From: Protopterus annectens
Lineage: Eukaryota; Chordata; Ceratodontiformes; Protopteridae
Length of the DNA: 64,000 bases
Assembly (NCBI RefSeq): GCF_019279795.1
Contig: NC_056727.1
Location: forward strand, 1,212,121,077 to 1,212,185,076
Direction: 5' to 3'
Within the stretch, counting starts at the first letter, position 1, and each line of letters starts with the position of its first letter. The translations under genes and the position numbers were made by a program. This document shows positions 10,694-20,238 of the stretch, piece after piece. The notes under the pieces are model-generated. The model saw nothing but the letters and a program-made list of their open reading frames with translations, ran no database searches and was not told where the DNA came from.

Positions 10694-11377
10694 TTAGTCA
10701 GAATGGGAGATGCATAGAGTAGGCTCGATAGAAGTTGGGAGCAAGCGATGGCTGATCTTGTGTTGTTGGTAAGAAATGGTTTGATACAGTAGAGTGACCC
10801 CAGTTTGGCATGTACTTTTTTTAATAGTTAAGTTGAGATGACTATCAAATTTTAGGTGGGAGTCTATGGTTATTCCCAATAGCTTAGCCTGTGCCACTGG
10901 AGCAATTGGAGTAGCATTTGTGGAGTAGATAGTGAATTGACTGTTAGTGTTTTTGTTAGAACTGGTTATAATCATAAGCTGAGTTTTCTTTGGATTGAGG
11001 ATAAGTTGGGCTTTGGTAAGGTAGTTTTCAACATCAGAGAATGCTAGTTGAGTTGTTTGCAGAAGGGTGGGAATGTTTTGTGCAGCACAGATTAAGGTAG
11101 TGTCATCTGCATACTGAATTACAGACGCATGCTGTGTGGAGGTATGGAGGTCATTTGTGAAGACTGTGAATAGTAGTGGTCCTAAGATAGAACCCTGTGG
11201 GACTCCTATAGTTATGGGCAGCTGAGGAGAGAGAGAATTTTCCCATTTCACAGCTTGGTACCTGTCAGTTAAGTAGCTTTGGAACCAGGTAAGAGTGGAA
11301 TTTGATAGATGATATTGGTTTAGTTTGTTTAGCAGGATTTGGTGTAAGACTGTGTCAAATGCTTTGGACATATCCAA
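10694..11377 (-). pseudogene. L2-like RT, palm and thumb part
   Basis: Contains MSKAFDTV (motif A region), GVPQGSILGPLLFTVFTNDL (motif B) and YADDTTL with the catalytic Asp pair, then a thumb with LGITIDSHLKFDSH. These are characteristic of the L2/CR1 group. It is separated from the fingers domain (11329-11910) by a frameshift at the nine-A run near 11375-11384, a typical slippage site. Confidence 0.85.
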
Positions 11378-11910
11378 AAAAAAAGAGTTGACACTTGTAG
11401 GCCTTCATTTTTGAGACGGTTTACTGTGTCTGTGAAGCAGAGGAGGGCTGTAGTGGTACTATGGGCAGTTCTGAAACCATGCTGAGTAGGTAACAGGATG
11501 TTGCTGTCTAGGAGATAGTTTAGCATCTGGGTATGGATGCATTTTTCTAGGATTTTGGCCAGGGGGGAGAGTAAAGCAATGGGTCTGTAGTTATTAAGTT
11601 CAGTGGAGGTCCCACCTTTATGTATGGGTGTAACATAGGATATTTTCCAGAGTTTGGGCACATAGTTTTCAACAATTGATCTGTTTATGAGAGTGGAGAC
11701 TGGGATAGCAATAGCATCTGCTGTGAGTTTCAAGAAATAGCTGGGGAGTAGGTCGGCTGCTGTTGATGAGGTTTTTAGTTTGGAGAGCATGCTTTTGATT
11801 GAAGTGGTGGAAACTGTTTTGAGGGTAAAGCTTGTATTAGTGTTATTTGTGTTGTGGGGGCTAGTGAGGAAGGAACTGTCCTGTGATACTAAGGATAGAA
11901 TTGAGTTCAC
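11329..11910 (-). pseudogene. L2-like RT, fingers part
   Basis: Encodes the RT entry region: PSYFLKL, WKISYVTPIHKGG, NNYRPIALLSPLAKILEK and QHGFRTAHSTTTALL, all in the expected order for L2-type RT. It stops being in frame with the palm at the A homopolymer near 11380. The real protein would run from the endonuclease through this block without interruption. Confidence 0.85.
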
Positions 11911-11950
11911 AAAGTGGGAGTTGAATTGTGTTTCGATGGGAACTTTAGTG

Positions 11951-12795
11951 TCAGGGGTGGTTGGTTTGGGGGTAGCCTTTTGGGTGCATTTTAGTAGCTG
12001 GTTTACATTTTTCCAAACTTTTGTGTTGGTATTTAGTTTGTAATGTTGTGTAGTAGGATTTTTTTGTCCAGCCTAATGCATTTCTTTGCACGGTTGTGCA
12101 GTTCTTAGTTAGGCTTTGTGTTTCTTTGTTTTTTTTGATAGTAAAGCCAGGCAGTGTCTCTGGACTTGAGAATTTGTTTGGTTTCTTTACTGAGCCAGGG
12201 GTTTGTAGATGTTCTAACCTTGATTTTGCGCAATGGAGCAACAGTGTCTAGATGTTGTAGAAATGTTTTGTTGAACTATGCTACAGCCTGGTCAAGTGGG
12301 AGGGTTTTTAGGGGGGTCCAGTCACAGTTACAGAGTAAAGTGTTGAGGACCTCAGGAGATAATTTATTTGTGTTTCTAGTGGATATATAGTTAGTGGTTT
12401 TGCATATGCTTGTCTACTACGTATAAAGTATATTATGTTGTGGTCACTTAAGGTGTCTGGGAGACTGCCTGTGTGAGGGTACAATGTGGGGTTGTTAGTT
12501 AGGACCCAGTCAAGGATGGATTCCCTTTTAGATTTTTTTATCACATCTAGCTGGAATTTGGACTAGCTGCTGGTAGCCATAGAGATTTATTAGATCACTT
12601 GGTGGTTCTGATATACAGGTGAACCAATCTATGTTGAAGTCCCCCAGAATAAGGGTTTCTTGTGAGTATGTGGAAGAACACCAGGATAAGAAGTCTTCAA
12701 GGCTAGCAGGTGTATTACCAGGTGGAATATAGATCACGATTGTGGTGATGACCTTTTTAGGGTGAAGTTGAAGTTGTGAGATAAGTATGTCCCAA
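11951..12795 (-). pseudogene. L2-like APE endonuclease C-terminal half and linker
   Basis: Broken frames give YIPPGNTPASLEDF, LILGDFNIDW (endonuclease motif with catalytic Asp and Asn), then DWVLTNNP and LSDHNIIYF (the SDH motif carrying the catalytic His), followed by a basic linker. These are the diagnostic APE-type endonuclease motifs of L2/CR1 LINEs. Frameshifts near 12540 and 12860 separate the pieces, the latter in a run of C residues. Confidence 0.8.
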
Positions 12796-13488
12796 TTATT
12801 GGGGGAGGGGTAGAAGTTTGGTAATTGATGGACAGTTAATACTTGTACAGTAAGGCAGTTCCACCCCCCCTTTACAAAGTGGTCTGTCTTGTCTAATGCT
12901 ATTGTAGCTGGTAGGGAGAACTTCTGAGTTAGCTATGTTTTTATTTAGCCAGGTTTCTGTTAAAGCAACTATGTCTGGGGAGTAGTGTGCTATTGTGGCC
13001 TGGAGTTCAGGTATTTTATTTTTGATACTTCTAATACTAATATTTAGCATTAAAAGATGGTTGGTTTTGCTGCTGTTGTTGATTTGCCCAGGGATGAAGA
13101 AAGTGGGGGTGTTATGTTCTGACATTTGTGTTGGAGCAGTTTGTGTTGGACAGGATGGATTTGGGCCTGGGTTGGGGTGGATATCCCCACTTATGGTGAG
13201 CCTGGAGTTAAAATGGTTATACAGATGTTGGAGTTTGGTGAGGAGTGTGAGAAAGTATTGTGTTTTTTTGGAATAGGAATGAGAGCATATGTGTTTAGTT
13301 CTGAATTGGTCCATTATGTAGTTCTTGAATAACTGTGGGCAGATATTATTATAATGTGTGGTGTCTGTATAAGAGAGTGAATAATGTAGTGTTGTGCTAC
13401 TAAGTTTAGGAATATTGTTAGAGTGATAACTTGTGGTGTTGTAAAGAATTATGAGAAGACAGACTAGACATAGTTGTGTGATAGTCAT
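12796..13488 (-). CDS. L2-like ORF start: signal-like segment, 2A-like peptide, endonuclease N-terminus
   Basis: A 230-residue frame. Residues 4-16 are a hydrophobic stretch (TQLCLVCLLIILY) that looks like a signal peptide. A 2A-like motif, GDIHPNPGP, lies at residues 101-109. After it comes the APE endonuclease start (LNISIRSIKNKI, DIVALTETWL with the catalytic Glu). In 2A sequences the ribosome skips the last Gly-Pro bond, releasing the leader from the downstream enzyme. Some non-LTR retrotransposons carry such leaders. The frame fails at about 12800-12860, where a poly-C tract shifts it. The Met at 13488 is the first after an open-frame gap and sets the hydrophobic segment at the N-terminus. 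Confidence 0.8.
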   Translation of the reverse strand: MTITQLCLVCLLIILYNTTSYHSNNIPKLSSTTLHYSLSYTDTTHYNNICPQLFKNYIMDQFRTKHICSHSYSKKTQYFLTLLTKLQHLYNHFNSRLTISGDIHPNPGPNPSCPTQTAPTQMSEHNTPTFFIPGQINNSSKTNHLLMLNISIRSIKNKIPELQATIAHYSPDIVALTETWLNKNIANSEVLPTSYNSIRQDRPLCKGGVELPYCTSINCPSITKLLPLPQ

Positions 13489-13840
13489 GGTTATAAAGTT
13501 TAAGTTGTTTCTAGGTGGGGGGGTCTGAATAGGAATTATAGGGTTGCACTATATGTGGATGGGGAAGTAGTGTGGGTGATGTAAAAAATGCCTAGTGGGA
13601 ATGAGAGTGATTGGGAGTATTTTGTGTGGAGCAAGTTGGTGTGGTATAATGTGATATGACTTGAGGAGCAGTGATTGGTGGAGGTGATGTGAGGGTGAGC
13701 CGTGGGTGTGGCTGTGATTACTATAAATGTAGAAGTAGTGAGGGTGGGAGGAAATAGGGGGCAGGGCAGGGGAGCAGAGAGAGCCCGAGCGTTAGCGAGT
13801 GCGAACGGAGTGGGGCAGAGCCAACCAAGACAAGAGAAAA
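13489..13840 (-). promoter_or_regulatory. L2-like 5' leader, GC-rich internal promoter region
   Basis: No frame. On the minus strand it opens with TTGGCTCTGCCCCACTCCG, TTCGCACTCGCTAACGC and TCGGGCTCTCTCTGCTCC, which is GC-rich and CpG-bearing, unlike the surroundings. LINE 5' leaders usually hold an internal promoter, so this is the likely place for it. That role is inferred from position and composition only. Confidence 0.45.
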
Positions 13841-14137
13841 AAGTAAGTATTACTTTACAAATCTGAACACTTTAAACAAATTCCTGAGGTCTAATGGCTT
13901 ACCGGCAAGCATAATGTAATTGCTGAATAGCACTTGTGTCCTGGTGGGAGACTACTAATTTAAAGATGGCTCCATGCTCAGCAGGATTCTAATATAGACT
14001 TTGTATTGGGGGAGGGAGATAGCACAAGGGGTGTAAACCAGGTGGAATGCAAAGAAACCAGAGAGGCAATCAGTGGAAATCAGTGAAGGCCTCAGAGGGG
14101 GTAAGTAATAATTCAAACTACCTGTAAAGTGAAGGAG
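13841..14137. repeat. 297 bp direct repeat, copy 1
   Basis: Nearly identical, with about 8-10 differences by eye, to 15185-15481. Both run from AAGTAAGTATTACTTTACAA to CTGTAAAGTGAAGGAG. Near its ends are the short inverted words ACTTTACA and TGTAAAGT. The pair could be tandem-type promoter modules of the L2 leader, or the LTRs of a small non-coding element lodged at the L2 5' end. Confidence 0.85.
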
Positions 14138-15184
14138 AGAAGAGACAGCAAAGTTTATTAAGGTTGGGAGTGTATCTTCACATTGACTTGCTGATTAGTA
14201 ACCAGTTTGTGCACAGATTAGAGTAGGGAGATACATTAGTAATGAAGGGGAATGTATAGAGATGCAAATAAACAGGTGGGCCTCCAAGTGATACAAACTA
14301 AGGCAGAAAGCACTGAGAGGGCTGCTTGATGGTTAATTTAGTCACAGGGATGTGAATTAAATGTATACTGTCTATTGGACAGCTAGGATTACTGTACTAG
14401 CGGGGGAGTGGGGAGGACACAAGGCTACAACAGTCAGTTTTATTAGCAAGCTGAGAACTACTAAGAAATACTGCTAATGTAATAGCTTCCCTCTCATAAA
14501 ACATACAAGTAGAATGCCTGGGTGGACTGACCCTGCTCTTGAGGCTCAAAATGTATATCCTTGTTTAGTTTGCAGTACTGATTCCTTCTTATACTGTATG
14601 GGTAGAGTGGTAGCCGCAGACTGCAGATTTGCTTGAGTGTGCTCTGAAGAGAGAGAGAAAAAAGAGAGGATGAAGCTAGTAGGAGGAGACAAAGATAGAT
14701 TAAAGGAAGTAATGAGAATACAGGAGGGTGTAAAAGATACAAATCGGAGGATAGTGTGGATCAAGCAGGAGAATAGATGCTACTGCTACAGTTTGAGAGT
14801 GCTTCAACAGTAACCACATCACAGTGCCATAACTTAGTTTGGAAACAGGTTAATAAATCATGCACAATACATTTATCAGCCAATTATCCTGTGCATACAG
14901 GAAAAAGGAAAATGAACACTTAGCACAGCTGAATCAGTAGCAGAGACAACTGTAGTGCTAAATCAGTAAATACGGTTTGTAACTCCAAAACTAGGTCAAT
15001 TAGATGTACATTGCAGTTATAACAGCAGTTTTAGTAGCATAGAGGCAACATAGCTGCAGTGGTAGTGTCAGTAAAAACACAATTCCTGAATGACAGAATC
15101 AACCAGTTAAATAAACCAATAAGCAGATCAATAGTCAGGAATCAGAAAAATGAATACTAGTTGTATATATCCAAATACAGCAAA
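14138..15184. other. Non-coding spacer between the two 297 bp repeats
   Basis: About 1.05 kb with no coding frame. The A/G-rich strand contains short stop-rich frames and a purine tract at 14643-14720. Nothing recognisable. It is part of whatever unit the flanking repeats define. Confidence 0.55.
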
Positions 15185-15481
15185 AAGTAAGTATTACTTT
15201 ACAAATCTGAACACTTTAAACAAATTCCTGAGGTCTAATGGCTTACCGGCAAGCAGAATGTAATTGCTGAAGAGCACTTGTGTCCTGGTGGGAGACTACA
15301 AATTTAAAGATGGCTCCATGCTCAGCAGGATTCTAATATAGACCTAGTATTTGGGGAGGGAGATAGCACAAGGGGTGTAAACCAGGTGGAATGCAAAGAA
15401 ACCAGAGAGACAATCAGTGGAAATCAGTGAAGGCCTCAGAGGGGCTAAGTAATAATTCAAACTACCTGTAAAGTGAAGGAG
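15185..15481. repeat. 297 bp direct repeat, copy 2
   Basis: Second copy of the repeat at 13841. Its outer edge coincides with the junction to the interrupted Penelope sequence (TAGTTGCC resumes at 15483), which ties it to the insertion rather than to Penelope. Confidence 0.85.
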
Positions 15482-16209
15482 TTAGTTGCCTTTTTTGTTA
15501 GACATTTAGACATTTCCAATTGTTCAAATGCTCTTTTAAAATTCTTTCCAGTCCTAAAGGAAAATGCAGATTCATACCCCACCACTTCATACAACTCTTT
15601 GTTTGTTTTAAGCATACTCCAATTAGCCTTTATAATGTCTGTAAAAATTCCTGTAAAGCCATTAAACTCAGTTGCACATGCCCTTTGGAACTTATTGTTT
15701 TCTCTTAATTCAACAAATTCATCCAAGGGTTTTCCTAATAAGGCCTTGTTTCTAATACCCCACCCTCTATATACTTCATCCAGAACCCCTTGGACCATCT
15801 CTCTTGGATTATCCCTCTCCATAAACATCTCACCAAGATAGTTTAGTTCCCTAGTGAGATCTTTTTTATCTGAGGTCATTCTTGCAATACATACTGCTTG
15901 CCCTTTTACAAGACTTTTTTTCTGAAACATGGGATGATTACTAGTATAGTGCAAATAACTATTATACCATGTACTTTTTCTATAAATTCTAGACTTAAAC
16001 CCTTCTTTAGTCTGAAAGATAGTAGTGTCAAGATAATTTATACTTAATTTATCCCATGTATAAGTAAATTTAAAGAAAGTGGTGCATTCATTTAAGTATT
16101 GCATAAAAGAATCTACAGTCTCTTTACTCCCTTCCCATAAAACAAATATATCATCCAAAAATCTCATGTATAGACATATATTGCTACTATATGGACAATT
16201 AAATACATA
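15482..16209 (-). pseudogene. Penelope RT C-terminal part and linker, unit A
   Basis: Encodes RFLDDIFVLWEG, the Penelope variant of the catalytic Asp pair, then NYLDTTIF, the thumb (HPMFQKKSLVKGQAVCIARM) and the linker toward the endonuclease (FRTGKNFKRAFEQ). It stays in the same frame as the RT block at 16210-17361 but is parted from it by one TGA stop near 16206-16211. It ends at the L2 junction at 15482 and continues at 9852. Confidence 0.85.
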
Positions 16210-17361
16210 TCAATGTTCCCATTCCAACATTACCATATTAGTGTAAATGGGGGCACAAGCTGCCCCCATTGCCACCCCACTAATTTGCTGGTAATGTTCA
16301 CCTTGAAAACTTATATAGTTGTGGTCAAGCACCACCTCCATTAGTTCAAGAATCAATTGAATTTGGTCTTTGGACATTGTAGAAAACTTGCGAATGCTTT
16401 CACTAAAAAACTGATATCCTTCCTGTCTCAGAATACTAGTAAATAAATCCCTTACATCTATGGTGAGAAAACATAAGCTTTCCTTCCATACTTCATGTGT
16501 TAACTTGCTTAAGAACTCCCATGAATCTTTAATTAAATGGTCCGTCTTCAATATAATCTCCTTTGTCCAAAAATCAACAAATACTGCCAAGGGGTGAGTT
16601 TTAGAATTTCTGGCAGAAACAATGGGTCTAAAAGGGGGATCTCTAACACATTTATGTACCTTAGGTACCCCAAAAATATTTGGAATAATATGATTGGGTT
16701 GCTTTAAAAAGTAGTAAGTTTTACCATCTATTCTATTTTCTAACAAATATTCCTCTAATAAAGAATCAATTCTACCATAAGCTATCATAATTTCATTTTT
16801 AGAAACTGGGGAATAAGTATTGGTGTCAAGCAAAATATTAGCTATGGCATTATTGTATTCTTCTGTACCATAAAACACGACTCCACCTCCCTTATCAGGC
16901 TTCATAATACGTAAGTCAGTTTGACTCTTCAAATCATTAAACAACATTTTTTCCACCTTGTCCAAATTAGGAAGCTCCACATTGTTCCTATTACTTTTAT
17001 ATGCTTCATAAATTTCTTCCGTGACACACTTTTCAAACATCATAAGGACTGGGTGGAGGTGTGGATTAATTGTACTTTTTCTATGTAAACCTATCTGGCA
17101 ATTTTTCAAATCTTCCTCAGAACTTTTATAAAGCATACCCAAATTCAACTTCCTAAGGTAAAGCTTGAAATCAACCAAGGTATGAGTTATATCCCCATAA
17201 CTTGATGATACAAATTTAACTCCTTTGGAAAAAAGGTTAAAGTGTTCTTTCTTAAGAGTGAATGGTGTATAGTTAAAAACTGTAAATCCTTTATATTCAC
17301 ATACAGTTCCATCAGGATCTAATATAGGTGCTGTTTCACTTTCATTCCTGCTTTTTTCCAA
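16210..17361 (-). CDS. Penelope-like reverse transcriptase core, unit A
   Basis: A 383-residue frame. MKPDKGGGVVFY is the typical Penelope entry motif. FGVPKVHK and RPIVSARNSKTHPLA form the fingers, FLTIDVRDLFTSI holds the first catalytic Asp, and ISGVAMGAACAPIYTNMVM is motif B. Penelope RTs are related to telomerase and copy their RNA at a nick made by the linked GIY-YIG nuclease. The frame ends at a single in-frame stop just before the FLDD motif, so the enzyme is broken by one codon in this region. Confidence 0.88.
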   Translation of the reverse strand: MEKSRNESETAPILDPDGTVCEYKGFTVFNYTPFTLKKEHFNLFSKGVKFVSSSYGDITHTLVDFKLYLRKLNLGMLYKSSEEDLKNCQIGLHRKSTINPHLHPVLMMFEKCVTEEIYEAYKSNRNNVELPNLDKVEKMLFNDLKSQTDLRIMKPDKGGGVVFYGTEEYNNAIANILLDTNTYSPVSKNEIMIAYGRIDSLLEEYLLENRIDGKTYYFLKQPNHIIPNIFGVPKVHKCVRDPPFRPIVSARNSKTHPLAVFVDFWTKEIILKTDHLIKDSWEFLSKLTHEVWKESLCFLTIDVRDLFTSILRQEGYQFFSESIRKFSTMSKDQIQLILELMEVVLDHNYISFQGEHYQQISGVAMGAACAPIYTNMVMLEWEH

Positions 17362-17576
17362 CCCTGGTTTTCCCCTGAGGCCTTGTATGTATGATGGTAT
17401 CCCGGATCTAAATTGTGTCGGGTTTTGCTGGCCAATCTCTCTGACCTTCTTACTGCTAAAAAATGGTCGTTATGCTCTGAAAAAGAGTCTAACTCATCTA
17501 GTCCCCTGTGTGGGGTATGACCTGTTCTTTCATCCCTTACATGCTCATTAATCCTTTCGTCTGTGGATGCACCCAC
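17319..17576 (-). pseudogene. Penelope region between N-terminal domain and RT
   Basis: Short frame with RRSERLASKTRHNLDPGYHHTY, basic and of low complexity. It overlaps the start of the RT frame in another phase. It probably belongs to the same polypeptide as 17630-18187 and the RT, with frameshifts near 17345 and 17600. No domain is recognised. Confidence 0.5.
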
Positions 17577-17629
17577 TTTTCCATTTTTATTTCTGTTGTA
17601 ATTATTATTCTTGTATGGCCCAGGATATG

Positions 17630-18187
17630 CTATAACTTCAGTTTATTGCTGTTTATCTCTGACAAACTTTTTTGTTTTCTTAAAAATATGTTGTTAATTC
17701 TCTTGTTAACCCTAAACAAAACTTTTTTGTATAAATGCTCATATTCAACAAATAATAGGTCTTTCAAAATGTCATCATTCAATTTTTCCACTTGATTATT
17801 CAACGCAGCTAGTGCCATTTCATTTTGTTTTATTAATTTGCTAATGAGCCCTAACCCACACTCATCAAAAAAACAATGAAATTCTTTAATAACTTCTTCA
17901 GTGTTAACTATTCCAAAGGGGTATTTAAACATTCTCAACCCCTGTGGAACCACTTTAAGGCTAAGGCAACACTGCAAGTATCTATTATCAATTTGTAAAC
18001 ATTTAAGTTTAAACAACTTTTTTTCTAACATATAAATCATAGCTTTTAATGTAGGCACATCTTTATCAACATCAAGCGCATGTACGTTAACATTGCTATC
18101 ATTTGTTGAAGCAAAGTCAAACTCAAAATATTTGACCATAATGTCATTAAAAGACACCAGTTCGTTAATGTTCATCCTAGTGCCCAC
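17630..18187 (-). CDS. Penelope-like N-terminal domain
   Basis: A 185-residue frame beginning MGTRMNINELVSFNDIMVKY. It is helix-rich and charged, with a QNEMALAALNNQVEKLNDDI segment that looks like a short coiled coil before a basic tail. Position just upstream of the RT suggests the N-terminal extension found in Penelope ORFs, which I cannot assign a function. It ends in a stop before the basic 17319-17576 block. Confidence 0.6.
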   Translation of the reverse strand: MGTRMNINELVSFNDIMVKYFEFDFASTNDSNVNVHALDVDKDVPTLKAMIYMLEKKLFKLKCLQIDNRYLQCCLSLKVVPQGLRMFKYPFGIVNTEEVIKEFHCFFDECGLGLISKLIKQNEMALAALNNQVEKLNDDILKDLLFVEYEHLYKKVLFRVNKRINNIFLRKQKSLSEINSNKLKL

Positions 18188-18736
18188 AGTTCGTGCAGTC
18201 TTATCTCAGTTGTTATTTTCATAGTTTACAGTACCTTTGGAGTTTTTGAGACACCGACAAGCAGCTTGCTCGCAACTACCAATAGTTGCTTCATTACCAA
18301 TAGGTAATGTCTCCTAGGTTGAATACATTTGTCCTTTTTCCATCATCACCGCTCATTGAACGTTAACAGACACAGTCTTTCCCCCACCATAACTCGCTGA
18401 AGAAGAGCGTGAGGACGACGTAGTCAGCACTTCAATGGCTCGCACACTAACAGGTGAAACTGAACTTGAGTACATGGCTCCGCACGTCGGTTCCTTTTGC
18501 CTGAACAATTCTATAAGCCTAGTAAGGTCCCCTTTCAAAGCCGATATCCCTCTCTGACCTTACGTATTTCTTTTTGAGTTTGTGCAACACTGTCCAGCCC
18601 AAAAAGTTCATCCTCCTCAATAAGTGTAGAATCACCAGACTTATTCTCCATAGCCAAAACAGTGATGAAGAAAATAATTCCACTAAAATGAATTGCACCA
18701 ACCACAGGCACCTGGACCCCAAACAAGAACACTCAA
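18188..18736 (-). other. Penelope 5' leader of unit A
   Basis: Lies between the N-terminal frame and the end of the upstream pseudo-LTR unit. It contains an open serine-rich stretch (18353-18538) and a hydrophobic one (18519-18732) in different frames. These may be the eroded start of the element's ORF. Transcription would start in the pseudo-LTR (18737-20180) and run through here. Confidence 0.45.
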
Positions 18737-18824
18737 AACAAAGAATATAATTGTAGAAAACTCAGCCACAACGTGAAGCAGAGGTCCAAACCCACAGATG
18801 GTAGCAAGATATTTTATTAACAGG

Positions 18825-18870
18825 CAGGATAAGCGCTTTCGTCTTGTGTACAAGACTTCATCAGATGACT
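18825..18870 (-). ncRNA. Hammerhead-ribozyme-like motif, unit B
   Basis: Second copy of the CTGATGA-hairpin-GAAA motif, with the same hairpin, extra A and AAGCGCTT. The base string just upstream differs (AGTCAT rather than AGGCAT), which weakens stem I pairing. A ribozyme in each repeat is the arrangement expected for a hammerhead-bearing Penelope. Confidence 0.5.
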
Positions 18871-19070
18871 CCATTTTACATTTCATTTTATTTAAACCCA
18901 TTTCAATTAAATTCAATTAAAATTTAAAGGCACATAAAACCATATGTAAAGAATGAGTATACAAACACTTGCATAATCAACAGGCAAAGACTAAAACTTT
19001 TTAAAAAATACTCCTTCATAACATTATATTGCTAAAAATAGAATAAAAAGAAAATAAAATATTTACTTGT

Positions 19071-19637
19071 TTAAATTTGTGTAGCTTTAGCCGTTAAAAC
19101 CAGCTTAATAGTAATATATTCATTTAAACCGGAAAAAATGTTAGACTTTAACCTAAGCTGCCACTTCAATTCCCTATTTAGCAATAAAATTTTTACATCT
19201 CCCCCTCTGGGATTCATTTTCACCACATCTATAATCCCAAATTTAAAACCATTAAAGGAAGAACAGTGAACAGAATGTTTATATAGTGCACTAGTCTCTT
19301 TCTTAATCCAAATGTCATGGAAATGTTCATATATTCTATCCTTAAGGGCCCTCTCCGTTTTTCCTATATAGAATGCAGGGCACTTTTCACATATAGCCAA
19401 GTACACTGTCATTTTTGTATTACAATTACCTTTATAAAGCCATACTCTACTATTCAAACCATTTTGTAAACATACATTGTCTTCCTTAATGATATATGGG
19501 CACTGCTTGCAGTTGCCACATGAACTAGTTGCCTTTTTTGTTAGACATTTAGACATTTCCAATTGTTCAAATGCTCTTTTAAAATTCTTTCCAGTCCTAA
19601 AGGAAAATACAGACTCATACCCCATCACTTCATACAA
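19071..19637 (-). CDS. Penelope GIY-YIG endonuclease, unit B (intact)
   Basis: A 188-residue frame. It opens with the RT-endonuclease linker (FRTGKNFKRAFEQLEM), then a Cys cluster (SSCGNCKQCPYI), then the nuclease. The GIY-like VYLAIC, the YIG in FYIGKTER, KDRIYEHFHDI with the catalytic Arg, NRELKWQ with the metal-binding Glu, and GLNEY are all present. It would cut one DNA strand to prime reverse transcription. The complete motif set suggests a young copy, but with no RT core of its own in this unit. Confidence 0.88.
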   Translation of the reverse strand: MYEVMGYESVFSFRTGKNFKRAFEQLEMSKCLTKKATSSCGNCKQCPYIIKEDNVCLQNGLNSRVWLYKGNCNTKMTVYLAICEKCPAFYIGKTERALKDRIYEHFHDIWIKKETSALYKHSVHCSSFNGFKFGIIDVVKMNPRGGDVKILLLNRELKWQLRLKSNIFSGLNEYITIKLVLTAKATQI

Positions 19638-19653
19638 CTCATTGTTTTTTTTT

Positions 19654-20148
19654 TTAAATACTCCAATTAGCCTTTATAATGTCTGTAAAAATACCTGTAA
19701 AGCCATTAAACTCAGTTACACATGCCCTTTGGAAATTATTGTTTTCTCCTAATTTAACAAATTCATCCAAGGGTTTTCCTAATAAGGCCTTGTATCTAAT
19801 ACCCCACCCTCTATATACTTTATCCAGAACCCCTTGGACCATCTGTCTTGGATAACCCCTCTCCATAAACATCTCACCAAGATAGTTTAGTTGCCTAGCA
19901 AGATCTTTTTTATCTGAGGTCATTCTTGCAATACGTACTGCTTGCCCTTTTACAAGACTTTTTTTCTGAAACATGGGATGATTAGTAGTATAGTGCAAAT
20001 AATTATTACACCATGTACTTTTTCTATAAATTCTAGACTTAAACCTTTCTTTAGTCTGAAAGATAGTAGTGTCAAGATAATTTATACTTAATTTATCCCA
20101 CGTATAAGTAAATTTAAAGAAAGTGGTGCATTCATTTAAGTATTGCAT
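19654..20148 (-). pseudogene. Penelope RT thumb and linker, unit B
   Basis: Encodes TYTWDKLSINYLDTTIF, HPMFQKKSLVKGQAVRIARM and the linker up to GIFTDIIKANWSI, matching unit A. It is cut upstream before the FLDD motif by the truncation at about 20180, and separated from the endonuclease frame by an indel at a T/A run near 19645. Confidence 0.8.
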
Positions 20149-20180
20149 AAAAGAATCTACAGTCTCTTTACTCCCTTCCC

Positions 20181-20238
20181 ATATCCCAATATCTTGCTAC
20201 CATCTGTGGGTTTGGACCTCTGCTTCACGTCGTGGCTG
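20181..20238 (+). repeat. Inverted scrap of the Penelope 3' UTR
   Basis: About 55 bp here are the reverse complement of 18761-18814 (CAGAGGTCCAAACCCACAG core), placed between the truncated unit and the right target duplication. Short inverted terminal pieces are a known feature of Penelope insertions and probably arise during second-strand resolution. Confidence 0.8.

Larger units (their letters stand above)
9853..15481 (-). mobile_element. L2-like LINE with 2A-like peptide, inserted into the Penelope element
   Basis: A near full-length non-LTR retrotransposon on the minus strand. From high to low coordinates it has a 5' region with two 297 bp repeats, an ORF with signal-like start and 2A-like motif, an APE endonuclease, an RT, and a 3' end CCGGTTAACAAATG with a (TAAAA)n tail at 9853-9900. 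It interrupts the Penelope unit between ACTAGT and TAGTTGCC, and the uninterrupted sequence is seen at 19511-19535. TAGT is repeated at the two junctions. Several frameshifts make it inactive. The 5' boundary is at 15481 if the 297 bp repeats belong to it, or near 13840 if they do not. Confidence 0.85.
18737..20180 (-). mobile_element. Pseudo-LTR: 5'-truncated Penelope unit B
   Basis: Repeats the 3' part of unit A (RT thumb, linker, endonuclease, 3' UTR), nearly identical where they overlap (for example 19550-20180 with 15490-16135). The 3' UTR end meets the 5' leader of unit A at about 18737. In Penelope elements this upstream partial unit works like an LTR, supplying promoter and ribozyme. 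Confidence 0.85.
9059..20238 (-). mobile_element. Penelope-like element: full unit plus pseudo-LTR and inverted terminal piece, interrupted by an L2 LINE
   Basis: Read on the minus strand from 20238, the order is: an inverted 3'-end scrap of about 58 bp, a 5'-truncated unit (about 20180-18737), a full unit (about 18736-9059, minus the L2 at 9853-15481), then the duplication. This head-to-tail partial dimer is the known hallmark of Penelope-like elements, where the upstream truncated unit is called a pseudo-LTR. The units encode an N-terminal domain, a telomerase-like RT and a GIY-YIG endonuclease. Without the L2 the insertion is about 5.55 kb. Confidence 0.88.

Noticed and set aside
13841..15481. 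Calling the repeat pair a TRIM-type LTR element outright
   Set aside because: TG...CA ends, a primer site and a polypurine tract are not seen, and the junction coincides with that of the L2.
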